DNA from: Gemmatimonadota bacterium
GTDB taxonomy: Bacteria > Latescibacterota > UBA2968 > UBA8231
Length of the DNA: 5,844 nt
Assembly (NCBI GenBank): GCA_009845645.1
Contig: VXZF01000639.1
Location: 1-5,844, forward strand
Reading direction: 5' to 3'
The number at the start of each line of letters is the position of its first letter. The stretch's first letter is position 1. The translations under genes were made by a program, and so were the position numbers. The notes beneath the pieces were generated by a model. That model made no database searches, had not been told where the DNA came from, and saw nothing but the letters and a program-made list of their open reading frames with translations. This document shows positions 1 through 5,452 of this stretch, in pieces.

Positions 1-92
1 ACACCGGTGAGTTGGGGGTTGCCGCGGAAGGTGTTCCAGGTGTCGGCAGTAGCCGTGGTGACTAGGAGTAAGGTTAAGAAGTAGAGTGGCAT
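1..92 (-). CDS. N-terminus of a secreted PQQ-like beta-propeller protein (partial)
   Basis: The gene runs off the left edge, so only the first 30 codons are seen. They read as a signal peptide (MPLYFLTLLLVTTATA) with a hydrophobic core and an A-T-A signal peptidase I site, followed by DTWNTFRGNPQLTG. The W-x-x-F-R-G-N-P-x-x-T-G pattern is the usual opening blade of PQQ-like (BamB/quinoprotein-type) beta-propellers, so an exported periplasmic or surface protein is inferred. The n-region has no Lys or Arg, which is unusual for a signal peptide. An in-frame TAA lies 18 bases upstream of the ATG with no start codon in between, so this start is the only one available. The ribosome binding site is weak. 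The catalytic or ligand-binding role cannot be judged from this fragment. Confidence 0.6.
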   Translation of the reverse strand, partial: MPLYFLTLLLVTTATADTWNTFRGNPQLTG

Positions 93-109
93 ATTCTGTT
101 GGTTGAGGG

Positions 110-138
110 ATTATGAACGAAAGTAAAGAAGAGGGCAA
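110..138 (-). promoter_or_regulatory. possible promoter for the propeller gene
   Basis: On the minus strand TTGCCC (138-133), a 17-bp spacer and CATAAT (115-110) form a plausible sigma70-type promoter. Transcription would start about 10 bases before the ATG at 92, leaving a very short leader. The -35 box matches consensus at only 4 of 6 positions, so this is tentative. Confidence 0.25.
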
Positions 139-208
139 AAATTTGCTAATTTGGTGGAAGACGCCAGCCTTGACAGAGTTTGCGCAAACGCGGAAACTCC
201 GACAATAA
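113..208 (+). CDS. doubtful 31-residue peptide resembling a RiPP leader
   Basis: A short frame begins with ATG at 113, two bases after GAGGGA (105-110), and ends with TAA at 206-208. Its N-terminal half is acidic and charged. The second half, WWKTPALTEFAQTRKLRQ, fits the spacing of lasso-peptide leader motifs: an aromatic residue three before Pro, Leu two after Pro, a small residue (here Ala instead of Gly) six after Pro, and Leu five further on. It would sit 79 bases ahead of the ABC exporter gene. Against it: the conserved Gly and Thr are absent, almost nothing follows the leader-like part that could be a core peptide, no maturation enzymes are nearby, and the Shine-Dalgarno spacing is short. 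It may be chance or a decayed precursor. Confidence 0.2.
   Translation: MNESKEEGKNLLIWWKTPALTEFAQTRKLRQ
170..201. promoter_or_regulatory. palindromic candidate operator upstream of the ABC exporter
   Basis: A TTGACA hexamer (170-175) is followed by the perfect 12-bp palindrome GTTTGCGCAAAC (178-189) and a second small inverted repeat, CGGA-aac-TCCG (191-201). The best -10 at 17-bp spacing is GAAACT (193-198), which is poor, so a promoter here is not convincing. A dimeric regulator could bind the palindrome and control the exporter, the divergent propeller gene, or both. A further 5-bp inverted repeat, GCGGT/ACCGC (240-244 with 253-257), lies closer to the exporter start. Confidence 0.25.
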
Positions 209-287
209 TACTCAAGATCTGATGCCCTTAATTCACTACGCGGTTCGGTTTGACCGCATTCAGATAGGGAAATGGTAGTAGCCTGCA

Positions 288-2138
288 ATGTCGGATAAGG
301 AAGGCTCAGGGTTCGCGATTCTCCGACCCATAGCCCAGATAATCGAATATTACCCTCGGTGCGCCCGCTTAGTTTGGGATGCGGCCGGGGCGCACGCTGT
401 CCTAGCTATCGGGGTGAGTATACTCGGTGCTGTGGTTCCGGCTGCACAGGTCTGGATCACCAAGATTGTCATCGACAACGTAGTCAGCGCCGTGAGTGAT
501 GGGGGTGGAGCCGCAGTGGACTGGATCGGGCTGCTGATACCGGTCGCTGGTGTTTTCGGCGTTTGGATCCTGGGTTCTATATGCAGCGCGGCAGCGACTG
601 GGCTGCAGGAAAAAGTCGGGTTCCTTGCCGGCAACCACAGCCAGTATTTGATCTTAAGGAAGGCGGCTCAGCTCGACATCGCCTTCTTCGAGAACTCGGT
701 CTTTTTCGATGAGATGGAGAAGGCCAGGAGTGAAATCTTCCGCTCCCATAATCTCGCTATCTTGTCCCTGCTAATCGTCTCCTCATTGACCGGCCTTATA
801 GCCATGTTGGCAGTATTGCTCTCAGTGCACTGGGCAGCGCCAATAATACTGCTCGTCACTGCGGCACCGCAGGTGATCGTTGGCGGTCATTACGCCGGAA
901 GGCGCTTCTCATTGTTCGGAGCAAGGGCTAGTAATCGGCGTATGGCAGAATACCTGTCGCGTATACTCGCCTCTCGTGAGGCGGTCAAGGAGATCCGCAT
1001 CTTCGCACTGCACGAGGAATTGTTGAGACGATTCAGGAATTTCTGGGAGTTATTCAGCAAGGAAACATTGCGCCTCCGATTTGCCGAGGAACGATTCGGT
1101 TTTCTCCTAGGATTGATTACGATGATGGGGACAGCCTCCATCTGGGCTTACGCCGTTGTGCGAGCCGTGGGTGGCCATATCAGCGTGGGCACCGTGGCGC
1201 TTGCGTTCCAGGCTGCCGAACAGGGACGGTCTGGGTTCTCCAGTCTATTCAGGAATCTTGGACTGTTCTACGAGCATACGATCTTCGCCGGGATTCTCTT
1301 CCGGTTCCTCGACCTCGACCCTCGCTCAGTTGAAGGGGCACTGGCACCGCCTCCTGCGTCGCCTGTGCCAGTCCCCGACCGTCTAACTCAGAGCATTGAA
1401 TTCCGGAACGTCTCCTTCCGCTATCCAGGCTCCGACAAGTATGTGGTAAAAAACGTCTCTTTTACTATCAGGGTGCGCGAATCGGTAGCCATTGTCGGGG
1501 AGAACGGAGCGGGTAAAACGACCGTCGTCAAGCTCTTGGCGCGGTTTTACGACCCGACGGAAGGCGCTATTTACTTGGATGGACGAGATCTGCGGGAATA
1601 CGATCTGGCAAGCCTGCGCCGCCAAATCGGGGTGATTTTCCAGGATTTCGTTCGCTACGATCTCTCAGCCAAAGAGAATGTCGGCTTTGGGCAAGTGGAC
1701 CTGTTGGACGATGATGATCGGATCGAACGCGCGGCATACGAGGGCGGTGCCTCGGACCTCATCAAAGGTCTGCCGAAGGGATACGACACAGTTTTGGGAA
1801 AGGAATTCGACGAGGGGGTTGATCTATCTGGTGGCGAGTGGCAGAAGATCGCGCTCAGTCGTGCGTTTATGAAAGAGGCGGAGGTCCTCATCTTGGACGA
1901 GCCCACAGCCGCTCTCGATGCGTTCGCTGAACGCGATGTTTTCTCGCGCTTTGCCGAACTCACGTCGGACCGCACGGCTATCTTCATCTCCCACCGCTTC
2001 TCCACTGTGCGCATGGCCGATCACATACTCGTTCTGCAGCAGGGAGAGCTTGTCGAGCAGGGGAGTCATGAGCAACTCTTGGCCCAAGATGGCAGGTACG
2101 CGCAGATGTTCAATACGCAGGCGAAGCAGTATCGGTAA
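288..2138 (+). CDS. ABC exporter half-transporter (membrane domain fused to ATPase)
   Basis: This is a complete 616-residue type I (ABCB-like) exporter half-transporter. It should dimerise in the inner membrane and pump a substrate outward using ATP. Residues from about 30 to 345 form the membrane domain, with hydrophobic segments near 35-58, 78-103, 156-180, 183-200, 270-292 and possibly 300-312. The ATPase domain starts near 368. It has Walker A GENGAGKTT (404-412), Q-loop Q452, signature LSGGEWQK (513-520), Walker B VLILDEPT (533-540), D-loop ALDA and switch His569. All catalytic residues are intact. No C39 leader-peptidase domain precedes the membrane part. The LSGGxWQK signature variant is frequent, as remembered, in exporters next to peptide or natural-product genes, but the substrate here is unknown. 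The ribosome binding site is weak: AGGGA lies about 17 bases before the ATG. The gene is probably co-transcribed with the dioxygenase 46 bases downstream. Confidence 0.95.
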   Translation: MSDKEGSGFAILRPIAQIIEYYPRCARLVWDAAGAHAVLAIGVSILGAVVPAAQVWITKIVIDNVVSAVSDGGGAAVDWIGLLIPVAGVFGVWILGSICSAAATGLQEKVGFLAGNHSQYLILRKAAQLDIAFFENSVFFDEMEKARSEIFRSHNLAILSLLIVSSLTGLIAMLAVLLSVHWAAPIILLVTAAPQVIVGGHYAGRRFSLFGARASNRRMAEYLSRILASREAVKEIRIFALHEELLRRFRNFWELFSKETLRLRFAEERFGFLLGLITMMGTASIWAYAVVRAVGGHISVGTVALAFQAAEQGRSGFSSLFRNLGLFYEHTIFAGILFRFLDLDPRSVEGALAPPPASPVPVPDRLTQSIEFRNVSFRYPGSDKYVVKNVSFTIRVRESVAIVGENGAGKTTVVKLLARFYDPTEGAIYLDGRDLREYDLASLRRQIGVIFQDFVRYDLSAKENVGFGQVDLLDDDDRIERAAYEGGASDLIKGLPKGYDTVLGKEFDEGVDLSGGEWQKIALSRAFMKEAEVLILDEPTAALDAFAERDVFSRFAELTSDRTAIFISHRFSTVRMADHILVLQQGELVEQGSHEQLLAQDGRYAQMFNTQAKQYR

Positions 2139-2184
2139 GGGGACTTCTCACGATCTGGTAGACACCCGAAAGAGGGAGGGAATT

Positions 2185-2991
2185 ATGCCGAATCCTACGA
2201 CGAATGCTGATAATCTTCCGTCAATTCCACTGACGGAAGAACTACGCTATCTCTTTGATACTCGCGGGTGGGTGCTGATCCCTGGCGTACTCAGCGAATC
2301 AGAGATTCAAGAGATGCGCGAGTTCTGCTATCAACTCAAGCAGGAACCAAAGTCCATTCCCGAACACCATCGTTATTCCATCGGCGGCCCTTTAGAGACT
2401 CTAACCGATCATCCGGTTGTTCTCGGATTCATGCACGAATTTTTGGCTTCAGCCTACGCTAACGAAAACTGCTATGGATTTCGGTTGGAAAGCACGTTTC
2501 TAACCATTCGCGCGAATGGACACGACGCTTTCCAACCTCACGGCGGCCGTGGGATGCTCAACTTTCCCGGCAACTCGCATACCTATCATCTGCACTACGA
2601 CAAGGCACACAGTGGGTTGACGCGTGTGGTCTGGGAACTTAACCCGGTGCAAAAAGGTTGCGGTGGCACCATGTTCCTCACCGGTAGTCACAAAGGGGCG
2701 TTTCCCGCTCCCAAATCAACGGAGGATCGCAATTCCCCATTGTGGGAGGATTACACCTGCCCCGCAGGCTCCGTGCTTATCTTCACGGAAGCGATCACGC
2801 ATACTGGTGCCAAGTGGACCGACGAAACTGTTGATCGGATCGCCATTTTCAACTGCTATAATACCGTTGGCAACAAGTGGCATCAGTGGGAACCACATCC
2901 GCAGCACCTCGAAGAAATGCCGTTTAAGCGACAGACGCTCTTCCGACCGGTTCACTGTCAGGATAATGCGCCGACTTTGGATGCGGTGTAG
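2185..2991 (+). CDS. phytanoyl-CoA dioxygenase (PhyH) family Fe(II)/2-oxoglutarate oxygenase
   Basis: A 268-residue enzyme of the PhyH family, non-haem iron oxygenases that hydroxylate an organic substrate while converting 2-oxoglutarate to succinate and CO2. The iron-binding facial triad is visible as H137-x-D139 (in YHLHYDKAH) and H206 (in AITHTGAKW). R218, twelve residues on, fits the 2-oxoglutarate-binding arginine. The conserved GCGGTMFLTGSHK strand lies at 158-170. The chosen ATG has a strong ribosome binding site, GGGAGGG (2174-2180), with a 4-base spacer. The frame is open back to 1918, but that extension overlaps the exporter gene in another frame and is rejected. Bacterial members act on many small molecules, so the substrate cannot be named. 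Pairing with an exporter suggests tailoring and export of a metabolite, which is inference. No clear terminator is seen in the 69 bases before the convergent DUF3800 gene. Confidence 0.93.
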   Translation: MPNPTTNADNLPSIPLTEELRYLFDTRGWVLIPGVLSESEIQEMREFCYQLKQEPKSIPEHHRYSIGGPLETLTDHPVVLGFMHEFLASAYANENCYGFRLESTFLTIRANGHDAFQPHGGRGMLNFPGNSHTYHLHYDKAHSGLTRVVWELNPVQKGCGGTMFLTGSHKGAFPAPKSTEDRNSPLWEDYTCPAGSVLIFTEAITHTGAKWTDETVDRIAIFNCYNTVGNKWHQWEPHPQHLEEMPFKRQTLFRPVHCQDNAPTLDAV

Positions 2992-3060
2992 AACATTGAG
3001 TGAGTTAGGTCTAAAATAGCGCTAGAAGCGGGGCGAGGTTGGAGGTAGAAGACGGAGCAA

Positions 3061-3753
3061 TCACTGAATTACATGTAGGCCGTGTACATTGCCACCTTCT
3101 TCATCAAACTGACTCTTTATAATGGGGAAAAATCTACTGTCAGCTCTTTCATAGTAACGAAAAATAACATATGCGATTACATCTGCTAACTGTATCAGTC
3201 TAGATGCCTTTGAATCCAAAAATAAAGGAACCTCAGCGAGGTTTCTTAGTACCCCCCAACGATGACCAATCGTTCTGAAATTAGTAGCCAATGCCTGTAA
3301 CGATGATTCATACGTTGATTTGTCAAAAATAATAATTCCTCTCTGTGTGTCGTTGTTCCTATAAAGTCTCATTAGGTACAAATCGAAACGACTAGATAAT
3401 TGTTCAAAAGCTGTTTCAACTGGGTCGGCAGGTGATATAGAGGATTTCTTGATTACGCTGGCAAATATCCGATTAGATGGGTGTGAATTAGCAAGCACCT
3501 GTAAAATATCTTCAATAGCCTTGACTCTTTTATCTCGGGTGTAATGCCTCCATATACCCTTACCATTCAGCATTGGATTACCGTGAAGTTCAACTTCGTC
3601 TGGATTGGCTGGATCAAATCTGGCTGCTATCTTATCAAGCTCATTGGAAATCCAGTAACTTTGTCGTTCAAAGACAGATACGCCTGCTAGGACCAAATAG
3701 TTCTGGCTCGAATCCTTTGGCGAACCAGACTCGTCAGCGTACAATAAATGCAC
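3061..3753 (-). CDS. DUF3800 domain protein, predicted RNase H-like fold
   Basis: This 230-residue protein belongs to the DUF3800 family, recognised by the N-terminal LYADESG motif (4-10), VELHG (54-58), IIIFDKS (140-146) and QLADVIAY (188-195). Acidic residues D7, E8, E55, D144, D180 and D191 are candidate metal ligands of an RNase H-like active site, which has been suggested for the family. No member's reaction is assumed here. The GTG at 3753 is chosen because GGGAG sits 7 bases upstream and the DESG motif then lies at the usual distance from the N-terminus. An in-frame GTG at 3804 would add 17 residues that match nothing and has no ribosome binding site. DUF3800 genes are common in prophages and defence islands. 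The gene is clearly AT-richer than its neighbours and has its own promoter and a structured leader, so transfer is likely. Confidence 0.88.
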   Translation of the reverse strand: MHLLYADESGSPKDSSQNYLVLAGVSVFERQSYWISNELDKIAARFDPANPDEVELHGNPMLNGKGIWRHYTRDKRVKAIEDILQVLANSHPSNRIFASVIKKSSISPADPVETAFEQLSSRFDLYLMRLYRNNDTQRGIIIFDKSTYESSLQALATNFRTIGHRWGVLRNLAEVPLFLDSKASRLIQLADVIAYVIFRYYERADSRFFPIIKSQFDEEGGNVHGLHVIQ

Positions 3754-3760
3754 GATTTTT

Positions 3761-3765
3761 CTCCC
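3761..3765 (-). promoter_or_regulatory. ribosome binding site fixing the GTG start of the DUF3800 gene
   Basis: GGGAG on the minus strand lies 7 bases before the GTG at 3753 and 4 bases after the U-run of the upstream RNA structure. It decides between the GTG at 3753 and the one at 3804. It also shows that translation would be possible only on transcripts that read past the U-run. Confidence 0.7.
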
Positions 3766-3769
3766 AAAC

Positions 3770-3834
3770 AAAAAAAGACAGTCAAGGGAAGACCAAGCTT
3801 CCACGGTCCGATGCGGTCAGACCTCTCGACTGTC
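3770..3834 (-). ncRNA. three-way-junction structured RNA in the leader of the DUF3800 gene
   Basis: Folded by eye on the minus strand. P1 pairs GACAGUCGAG (3834-3825) with CUUGACUGUC (3786-3777): 10 bp, one of them G-U. A single A (3824) leads to P2, where GGUCUGA (3823-3817) pairs with UCGGACC (3811-3805): 7 bp, one G-U, loop CCGCA. Two bases (3804-3803) lead to P3, where GGAAG (3802-3798) pairs with CUUCC (3791-3787) around a 6-base loop. P3 abuts P1 directly, and seven U (3776-3770) follow. Almost every base is paired, which is hard to explain by chance. P1 begins where the upstream promoter should start transcription. Conserved RNA motifs near DUF3800 genes (the DUF3800 RNA motif series) are known from comparative genomics, as I recall. 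Whether this is one of them cannot be told from sequence alone. It could be a discrete small RNA, a regulatory leader, or a substrate or partner of the protein. Confidence 0.7.
3770..3834 (-). terminator. candidate intrinsic terminator or attenuator formed by P1 and U7
   Basis: The closing helix P1 ends immediately before UUUUUUU (3776-3770), the arrangement of an intrinsic terminator. It lies between the promoter (3841-3869) and the ribosome binding site (3761-3765), so termination here would release an RNA of about 65 nt and silence the gene downstream. The terminating helix is a multibranched stem rather than a simple hairpin. P1 is only moderately GC-rich, so efficiency is uncertain. Confidence 0.45.
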
Positions 3835-3840
3835 AAGTAT

Positions 3841-3869
3841 ATTTTATTAGATTACTGGATTCAAGTCAA
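3841..3869 (-). promoter_or_regulatory. sigma70-type promoter for the structured RNA and DUF3800 gene
   Basis: On the minus strand TTGACT (3869-3864), a 17-bp spacer and TAAAAT (3846-3841) make a near-consensus promoter with 5 of 6 matches in each box. The expected start, around 3834 to 3836, coincides with the first bases of the RNA structure. The leader from there to the GTG is about 80 bases. Confidence 0.75.
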
Positions 3870-3983
3870 GCTACAGATTAGCAGCGTTTTTAATACAAAC
3901 TCCAACCTATTGATAATAAACAAGTTTGCGGCGATGTTGTTTAGGTCAGGAGACAGGAACAATCCGCTAACAAGCGATGTGTT

Positions 3984-4017
3984 GGAAAAGTCTTGTTTCC
4001 TTCTGGAGACGAGTCTT
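3984..4017. promoter_or_regulatory. small repeats upstream of the antitoxin gene, possible operator
   Basis: GGAAA (3984-3988) and TTTCC (3996-4000) form an inverted repeat. AGAC-GA-GTCT (4007-4016) forms a second. AGTCTT occurs twice as a direct repeat (3989-3994 and 4012-4017). Type II antitoxin genes are often autoregulated through such sites just ahead of the start, but no well-spaced promoter is seen. The rest of 3870-4034 is AT-rich and shows no convincing gene. Confidence 0.22.
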
Positions 4018-4034
4018 CGGAATAATAAAGCATT

Positions 4035-4286
4035 ATGACTAAAGTCATCTTAGAATTGCCGGATGAAGTGTTCTCCGCTTTACGTCGCTCGCCAGAGGAG
4101 TTCGTCGCTGAACTGCGCCTAGCCGGAGCTGTCCACTGGTATGAACGAGGCATGATCTCGCAAGAAAAGGCCGCTCATATAGCCGGTCTGGATCGCACCG
4201 ACTTCCTCATGGCTTTAGCTCGTGAGCAAGTCGATGTCTTTGAGGTGGATATCGACGTATTGAAACGCGAATTAGATCGTGGCTGA
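4035..4286 (+). CDS. UPF0175 family protein, antitoxin of a VapBC-like pair
   Basis: This is a complete 83-residue member of UPF0175, small DNA-binding-like proteins usually encoded directly ahead of a DUF3368 (PIN-type) toxin. The N-terminal VILELPDEVFSAL strand and helix (4-16), EEFVAELRLAGAVHWYERGMIS (about 21-42) and the helix-turn-helix-like stretch EKAAHIAGLDRTDFLMAL (44-61) are typical. The acidic C-terminus (67-83) would normally bind the toxin. The length is normal for the family. No strong ribosome binding site is seen: AAAG lies about 4 bases before the ATG, after an AT-rich stretch. The partner toxin gene immediately downstream is broken, so this is probably an orphan antitoxin. 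It might persist as a transcriptional regulator or protect against a related toxin elsewhere in the genome. Confidence 0.85.
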   Translation: MTKVILELPDEVFSALRRSPEEFVAELRLAGAVHWYERGMISQEKAAHIAGLDRTDFLMALAREQVDVFEVDIDVLKRELDRG

Positions 4287-4319
4287 AAAACCAGCCGTTA
4301 ATGCTTCACACTCATTTTC
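4279..4319 (+). pseudogene. 5' stub of a DUF3368 (PIN-type) toxin gene
   Basis: A GTG at 4279 overlaps the end of the antitoxin gene by 8 bases, as expected for a coupled toxin, and reads MAEKPAVNAS. The VNAS segment is the hallmark start of DUF3368 proteins, which normally continue SPLIFL. Here the frame reads SHSF instead. Shifting by one base at 4309-4310 restores L-I-F (CTC ATT TTC, 4311-4319), which fits a single-base deletion. Homology then stops, and the alcohol dehydrogenase stop codon follows within 6 bases. The family has about 150 or more residues, so over 90 percent is missing. No toxin activity is expected. The match is short, so chance cannot be excluded, but position, overlap and motif agree. 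Confidence 0.55.
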
Positions 4320-4324
4320 CCCCA

Positions 4325-5452
4325 TCAGAACGCCATCTCATAAAGCCGCAGGAAGTCCGCTTCTTGCAAAGGAAGCGGGTTGAAGATACCGGTCCATTGA
4401 CCAGCGGCTTCTTGGGCCATGGCGGGTAGATCGATTGCGGCGACCTGACAATCGGCGAGTCGGTACGGTAGTCCTGCCATAGCGCACAATTCTTCGAGAT
4501 GGGCGGCGAGTGCGAGGGCGCTGCCGTTGAGTTGAATGTCCGCGCAAAGTTCGCCGTATAGATCGTCCACTACTTGGCCGTTCAACCGGATCACGTGCGG
4601 CAGCATCAGAGCTACAGCCCGACCGTGGGAGAGTGGGTAGTGGGTGATGAGGGGGTTGGCGGTGGCGTGGGCGGCACCGAGCATGGAGTTTTCGATGGCA
4701 GTGCCGGCTAGGTGGGCACCTAAGAGCATGGCGTTGGCGGCGTTTTGGGGATCGGCGATGGCTGCTTCGTAGTGGGGCGCTAGTAGCTGCCAGGCTTGAC
4801 GGGCGAACATTTGCGAGAGGGATGTGCGGCGGGTGGAGACGTAGCTTTCGACGGCGTGGGCGAGGGCGTCGATACCGGCGTCGGCGCGGACGCGCTGGGG
4901 GACGCTGGTTAGCACGTTTGGGTCGAGGATGGCGATGTGGAAGCGCGCTTTGCGGTCGCCGCAGGCCATTTTGGCATTCGTGTCGGCGCGGGTAATCAGG
5001 GCGTAGGATTGGGCCTCGCTGCCCGTTCCGGCCGTGGTGGGGATGCCGATGGAGGGCAGCATGGGCTGGGAGGCTTTGCCGTAGCCTTGGTAGTCTTGCA
5101 TTTGGCCGCCGTTGGTCAGCAGGAAATTGATGCCCTTGGCGCAGTCCATGGCGCTGCCGCCGCCCAAAGCGACGATTAGGTCGATGGGGCCGTAGGTGCG
5201 GGCGTGGTGGACACCGGCGGCTACGTGTTCGGTTGTGGGGTTTTCCCCTACGGCGGAAAAAGTCGTCGTCGTTAGGCCGGCGTTTTGTAGCGCGTGTTGG
5301 GCCTGTTCGGAGAGGCCGGCTTGGACCAGGCCGGGGTCGGTTACGAGCAGGGCGCGGGGGCCGGCCAAGGCGCTGGCGAGGTCGCCTAGCTGGTCGAGGG
5401 TTCCAGCACCAAAGACTACGCGGATAGATGGATCAAAGTCGAAGGGAGTCAT
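4325..5452 (-). CDS. iron-containing alcohol dehydrogenase
   Basis: A complete 375-residue group III (Fe-type) alcohol dehydrogenase, which interconverts alcohols and aldehydes or ketones with NAD(P)H in the cytoplasm. The dinucleotide-binding motif GGGSAMDCAK lies at 97-106, and GIPTTAGTGSE at 136-146. The four metal ligands are in place: D195 and H199 (DAGIDALAH), H262 (GAAHATANP) and H276 (YPLSHGRA). Their spacing is identical to that in E. coli lactaldehyde reductase FucO. Length and N-terminus are standard. The ATG overlaps the stop of the upstream aldehyde dehydrogenase gene in an ATGA arrangement, so translation is likely coupled. Together the pair could carry an aldehyde to either alcohol or acid. 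The substrate is not evident from the sequence. The gene is very GC-rich, in contrast to the DUF3800 block. No terminator is seen after it. Confidence 0.97.
   Translation of the reverse strand: MTPFDFDPSIRVVFGAGTLDQLGDLASALAGPRALLVTDPGLVQAGLSEQAQHALQNAGLTTTTFSAVGENPTTEHVAAGVHHARTYGPIDLIVALGGGSAMDCAKGINFLLTNGGQMQDYQGYGKASQPMLPSIGIPTTAGTGSEAQSYALITRADTNAKMACGDRKARFHIAILDPNVLTSVPQRVRADAGIDALAHAVESYVSTRRTSLSQMFARQAWQLLAPHYEAAIADPQNAANAMLLGAHLAGTAIENSMLGAAHATANPLITHYPLSHGRAVALMLPHVIRLNGQVVDDLYGELCADIQLNGSALALAAHLEELCAMAGLPYRLADCQVAAIDLPAMAQEAAGQWTGIFNPLPLQEADFLRLYEMAF

Noticed and set aside
170..198. Promoter for the exporter built on TTGACA at 170-175
   Set aside because: The -10 at the right distance is GAAACT, matching consensus at only 3 of 6 positions, and AT-rich hexamers further on are too distant.
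1918..2184. N-terminal extension of the dioxygenase frame by 89 codons
   Set aside because: It lies wholly over the 3' end of the exporter gene in another frame and the intergenic gap, is Ser/Arg-rich as in out-of-frame translations, and a strong ribosome site marks the ATG at 2185.
3017..3024. TAGCGCTA palindrome between the convergent dioxygenase and DUF3800 genes
   Set aside because: It is only 8 bp, has no room for a loop and no T-run, so it is not a terminator and is within chance expectation.
3754..3804. Longer DUF3800 protein starting at the in-frame GTG at 3804
   Set aside because: There is no ribosome site, the extra 17 residues match nothing in the family, and the codons lie inside the structured RNA.
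3748..4038. Plus-strand frame ending in an ATGA overlap with the antitoxin start
   Set aside because: It runs antisense through the DUF3800 promoter, leader RNA and start, has no recognisable domain, and has no ribosome site. The overlap is probably chance.
4281..4296. Hairpin GGCTG-AAAAAC-CAGCC as a terminator after the antitoxin gene
   Set aside because: It is only 5 bp and no T-run follows on either strand. It falls on the toxin start codons.
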